The notes beneath the pieces were generated by a model. That model was given only the letters and a program-made list of their open reading frames with translations, was not told the DNA's origin and made no database searches. A program made the position numbers and the translations under genes. Positions 11,529 to 13,380 of a stretch of 13,380 nt of DNA are shown one piece after another (position 1 is the stretch's first letter; every line of letters starts with the position of its first letter). The DNA comes from Streptosporangiaceae bacterium (GTDB taxonomy: Bacteria > Actinomycetota > Actinomycetes > Streptosporangiales > Streptosporangiaceae): positions 1 to 13,380 of the forward strand of contig JASHOI010000173.1 of assembly GCA_030041195.1 (NCBI GenBank). The letters run 5' to 3'.

Positions 11529-13178
11529 CTAGCAGCCTGCCGGTTCGAGGCGACCGTCGGCGAGGCGGAGCACCCGGTCGACGTTCGCGTCGGTGATCGG
11601 GCGGTGGGTGATCAGCAGCACGGTGCGCCCGATGGTGGCGGCCAGCAGGTCGCGGGTGAGGGCGTCCGCCGTCTGCTCGTCCAGATGCTCGGCGGGCTCG
11701 TCGAGGATCACCACCGGGAAGTCCGCGAGCAGCACCCGGGCCAGGGCCAGCCGCTGCCGCTGGCCGCCGGACAGCCGGGCTCCGTGCTCGCCGACCTCGG
11801 TGTCCAGGCCGTCGGGCAGGCTGGCCACCCAGCCGTCGAGGCGGGCCCGGCGCAGCGCGCCGGCCAGGTCGGCGTCGCTGGCGTCCGGCCGGGCCAGCCG
11901 GAGGTTCTCGCGCAGCGTCGAGTCGAAGATATGCGCGTCCTGGGCGCACAGGCCGATCACCGAACGCACCTGGCCGGAGTCCAGCGCAGTGATGTCCGTG
12001 CCGCCGAGGGTCACCGTCCCCGCGGCCGGATCGAGGAAGCGCAGCAGGATCATGGCGAGCGTGGTCTTGCCCGACCCGCTCGGCCCGGTCACCGCGACGC
12101 GGTACCCGGCGGGCAGCTCGAGGTCGGCTCCGCGGAGCACATCCGGGCCGTCCGGCTCCCAGCGCGCGACCAGGCCGGACACCGTGATGTCGTAAGGCGG
12201 CGTTGGCAGCGGCGCCGGGCTGGCTGGCTCGCGGACCGGATCGGGCCTGCCGGTCACGTCCGACACCCGTGCCGCGGCGCAGCCGAGCCTGGGTATCTCC
12301 TGCGCCGCAGGAGCCAGGTCCTTGACGACGTCGTGGACGGCCAGCGGCAGCAGCGCGAGCACGGCGAGTGCCACGCCGGCCATCGCGCCCGAGGAGACCC
12401 CCGCCAGGCCGAGCACGAGGCAGGCCCACAGTGCCGTCCCGGCCGCCAGCATGCTGACCGCCGCGCCGGCACCGCGCGCCGCTGCGGACCTGGCCTGCAC
12501 GCGCGCGACCTGCTGGTTGGCCTGCATCACCGCTTGCAGCGCGCCGCGGCTGGTGCCGAAGACCGAGAGTTCGCCCGCCCCGGCGAGCAGATCGACGGTG
12601 GCCGCGGCGAACTCGCCCCGGCGTGGCGCCAGCGCGCGCTCGGCGCGGCGGGAGATGACCCCCGCCAGCAACGGAGCGACCAGCGCCGCGACCGCGACGG
12701 AAACGGCGAGGACCAGGCCGGCGGCGGGGAGCAGGGCCGCGGACAGGGCAACGGCGGCCGCGCCGGTCACCGCGGCTGCCGCGTACGGCAGCCGCACGCG
12801 CAGCCAGCGGTCGGTCAGCGAGTCGACGTCGCTGACCAGCCGGCTGATCAAGTCGCCGGAGCGGAAGGCCGCCACCCCGGCCGGGGCCAGCCGTTCCAGC
12901 CGGTCGTAGGCGGACATGCGGAGCCTGGCCAGCACGCGCAGCGCCGCGTCGTGCCCGGCCAGCCGCTCGGCGTACCTGAAGACGCCGCGGCCGATGCCGA
13001 ACGCCTGGACCGCCGCGACCGGGACCATCAGATACAGAACGGGCGGGTGCTGCGCGGACCTGGAGATCAGCCACGCCGACGTCGCCATCAGCCCGACCGA
13101 GCAGATCGCCGCCAGGGTCCCCGCGGCACCCGCCAGCGTCAGCCGCCCGCCGTCGCGCCGGTGCGGCACCGCGGTCAT
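11529..13178 (-). CDS. cydC: Thiol reductant ABC exporter subunit CydC
   Basis: A 549-residue ABC half-transporter. The N-terminal membrane domain (about 1-290) has several hydrophobic helices and the CydC-like opening LMATSAWLISRSAQHPPVLYLMVPVAAVQAFGIGRGVFRYAERL. The nucleotide-binding domain carries Walker A GPSGSGKTT (365-373), Q-loop AQD (412-414), signature LSGGQ (469-473), Walker B VVILDEP (489-495) and the switch His525 (THRP). CydDC is needed to assemble cytochrome bd oxidase and moves thiols or, in newer work, heme across the inner membrane; cytochrome bd serves respiration at low oxygen, which suits the neighbourhood. The ATG overlaps the upstream cydD stop (ATGA), so translation is coupled. 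Length is normal (540-590). No DosR-like box is visible near it; the promoter is outside the window. Confidence 0.93.
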   Translation of the reverse strand: MTAVPHRRDGGRLTLAGAAGTLAAICSVGLMATSAWLISRSAQHPPVLYLMVPVAAVQAFGIGRGVFRYAERLAGHDAALRVLARLRMSAYDRLERLAPAGVAAFRSGDLISRLVSDVDSLTDRWLRVRLPYAAAAVTGAAAVALSAALLPAAGLVLAVSVAVAALVAPLLAGVISRRAERALAPRRGEFAAATVDLLAGAGELSVFGTSRGALQAVMQANQQVARVQARSAAARGAGAAVSMLAAGTALWACLVLGLAGVSSGAMAGVALAVLALLPLAVHDVVKDLAPAAQEIPRLGCAAARVSDVTGRPDPVREPASPAPLPTPPYDITVSGLVARWEPDGPDVLRGADLELPAGYRVAVTGPSGSGKTTLAMILLRFLDPAAGTVTLGGTDITALDSGQVRSVIGLCAQDAHIFDSTLRENLRLARPDASDADLAGALRRARLDGWVASLPDGLDTEVGEHGARLSGGQRQRLALARVLLADFPVVILDEPAEHLDEQTADALTRDLLAATIGRTVLLITHRPITDANVDRVLRLADGRLEPAGC

Positions 13179-13380
13179 GCCGGCACCTGCTCACGCGGCC
13201 TTGCAGGCTCGGCTCGTTCGCCGTAATGATCAAGGTTGATCACGCGGTCGGCCGCGGCGATGACGCGGCGGTGGTGCGCGGCGATCAGCACGATGCGGCC
13301 GGCCGTGGCCTGCGCGCGCAACGCGCCCAGCACCCGGGCCTCGGTCGCCGCGTCGAGCCCGGCGGTCGGCTCGTCGAGCA
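13175..13380 (-). CDS. cydD: Thiol reductant ABC exporter subunit CydD, C-terminal end (partial)
   Basis: The last 67 residues of an ABC ATPase: Walker B/D-loop LDEPTAGLDAATEARVL, then GRIVLIAAHHRRVIAAADRVINL with the switch His, then a basic/acidic tail ending EQVPA. The 5' part lies beyond the right edge. The TGA overlaps the cydC start by four bases, the usual cydDC arrangement. Identity as CydD rests on this pairing with CydC, since the visible segment is generic to ABC proteins. The family order cydABDC suggests cydAB lie further right. Confidence 0.85.
   Translation of the reverse strand, partial: LDEPTAGLDAATEARVLGALRAQATAGRIVLIAAHHRRVIAAADRVINLDHYGERAEPARPREQVPA

Noticed and set aside
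11604..13226. A 540-codon plus-strand frame opposite cydC
   Set aside because: It is antisense to a complete ABC transporter with all motifs intact and is low-complexity Arg/Gln/Gly sequence.

Overview
The window is high-GC DNA with strong G/C third-position bias, frequent GTG starts and GGAGG-type ribosome binding sites. This points to an actinomycete (Actinomycetota); the genus cannot be read from the sequence. No rRNA, tRNA, CRISPR array, transposase or phage gene is visible.

Layout, left to right. (1) The 3' end of an unrecognised membrane-protein gene (+), followed by a strong hairpin terminator. (2) A 55-residue single-pass membrane protein (+) with AT-rich codons. (3) A GH65 disaccharide phosphorylase-type gene (-), preceded by a 394-bp gene-free gap with a 15-bp long-range inverted repeat. 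(4) A universal stress protein (-) divergent from a relic of a [NiFe] hydrogenase large subunit (+). (5) An orphan protein resembling the gamma subunit of pyruvate/2-oxoacid:ferredoxin oxidoreductase (+). (6) A small CxC/CGHH protein (-). (7) A CBS-CBS-BON protein (+). (8) A two-gene operon (-) of a second CBS-CBS-BON protein and an Rv2629-like baeRF/Vms1-type protein. (9) Divergent from it, a 903-residue GNAT/NDP-forming acyl-CoA synthetase fusion (+). (10) Converging on that, CydC and the tail of CydD (-), translationally coupled, the ABC exporter needed for cytochrome bd assembly.

The unifying signal is a family of imperfect palindromes of the type GGGAC-N4-GGCCC / GGGAC-N4-GTCCC in the gaps between genes. 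This is the geometry of the DosR/DevR (mycobacteria) and OsdR (Streptomyces) hypoxia/dormancy box. The clearest are at 4158-4171, 4563-4576, 4607-4620, 5280-5293, 5778-5791, 6035-6048 and 8720-8733; weaker ones are at 430-443, 3535-3548, 5722-5735 and 6776-6789. The gene content matches DosR-regulon families: USP, CBS proteins (compare Hrp1/Rv2626c), an Rv2629-like protein and a GH65 module (compare Rv2006). My reading is a hypoxia/dormancy island coupling redox and energy maintenance, stored-sugar phosphorolysis, lysine acylation and nucleotide sensing. No DosR/DosS genes are in the window, so the regulator is inferred.

The island also shows decay and rearrangement. The hydrogenase is cut off after its first metal-ligand motif. 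The POR-gamma-like protein lacks partner subunits and its glycine-rich motif. A 34-bp element carrying box-like sequence is repeated on both sides of the first CBS gene, one copy with a perfect 16-bp tandem duplication. Two box-like sites sit in convergent 3' gaps where no promoter is expected.
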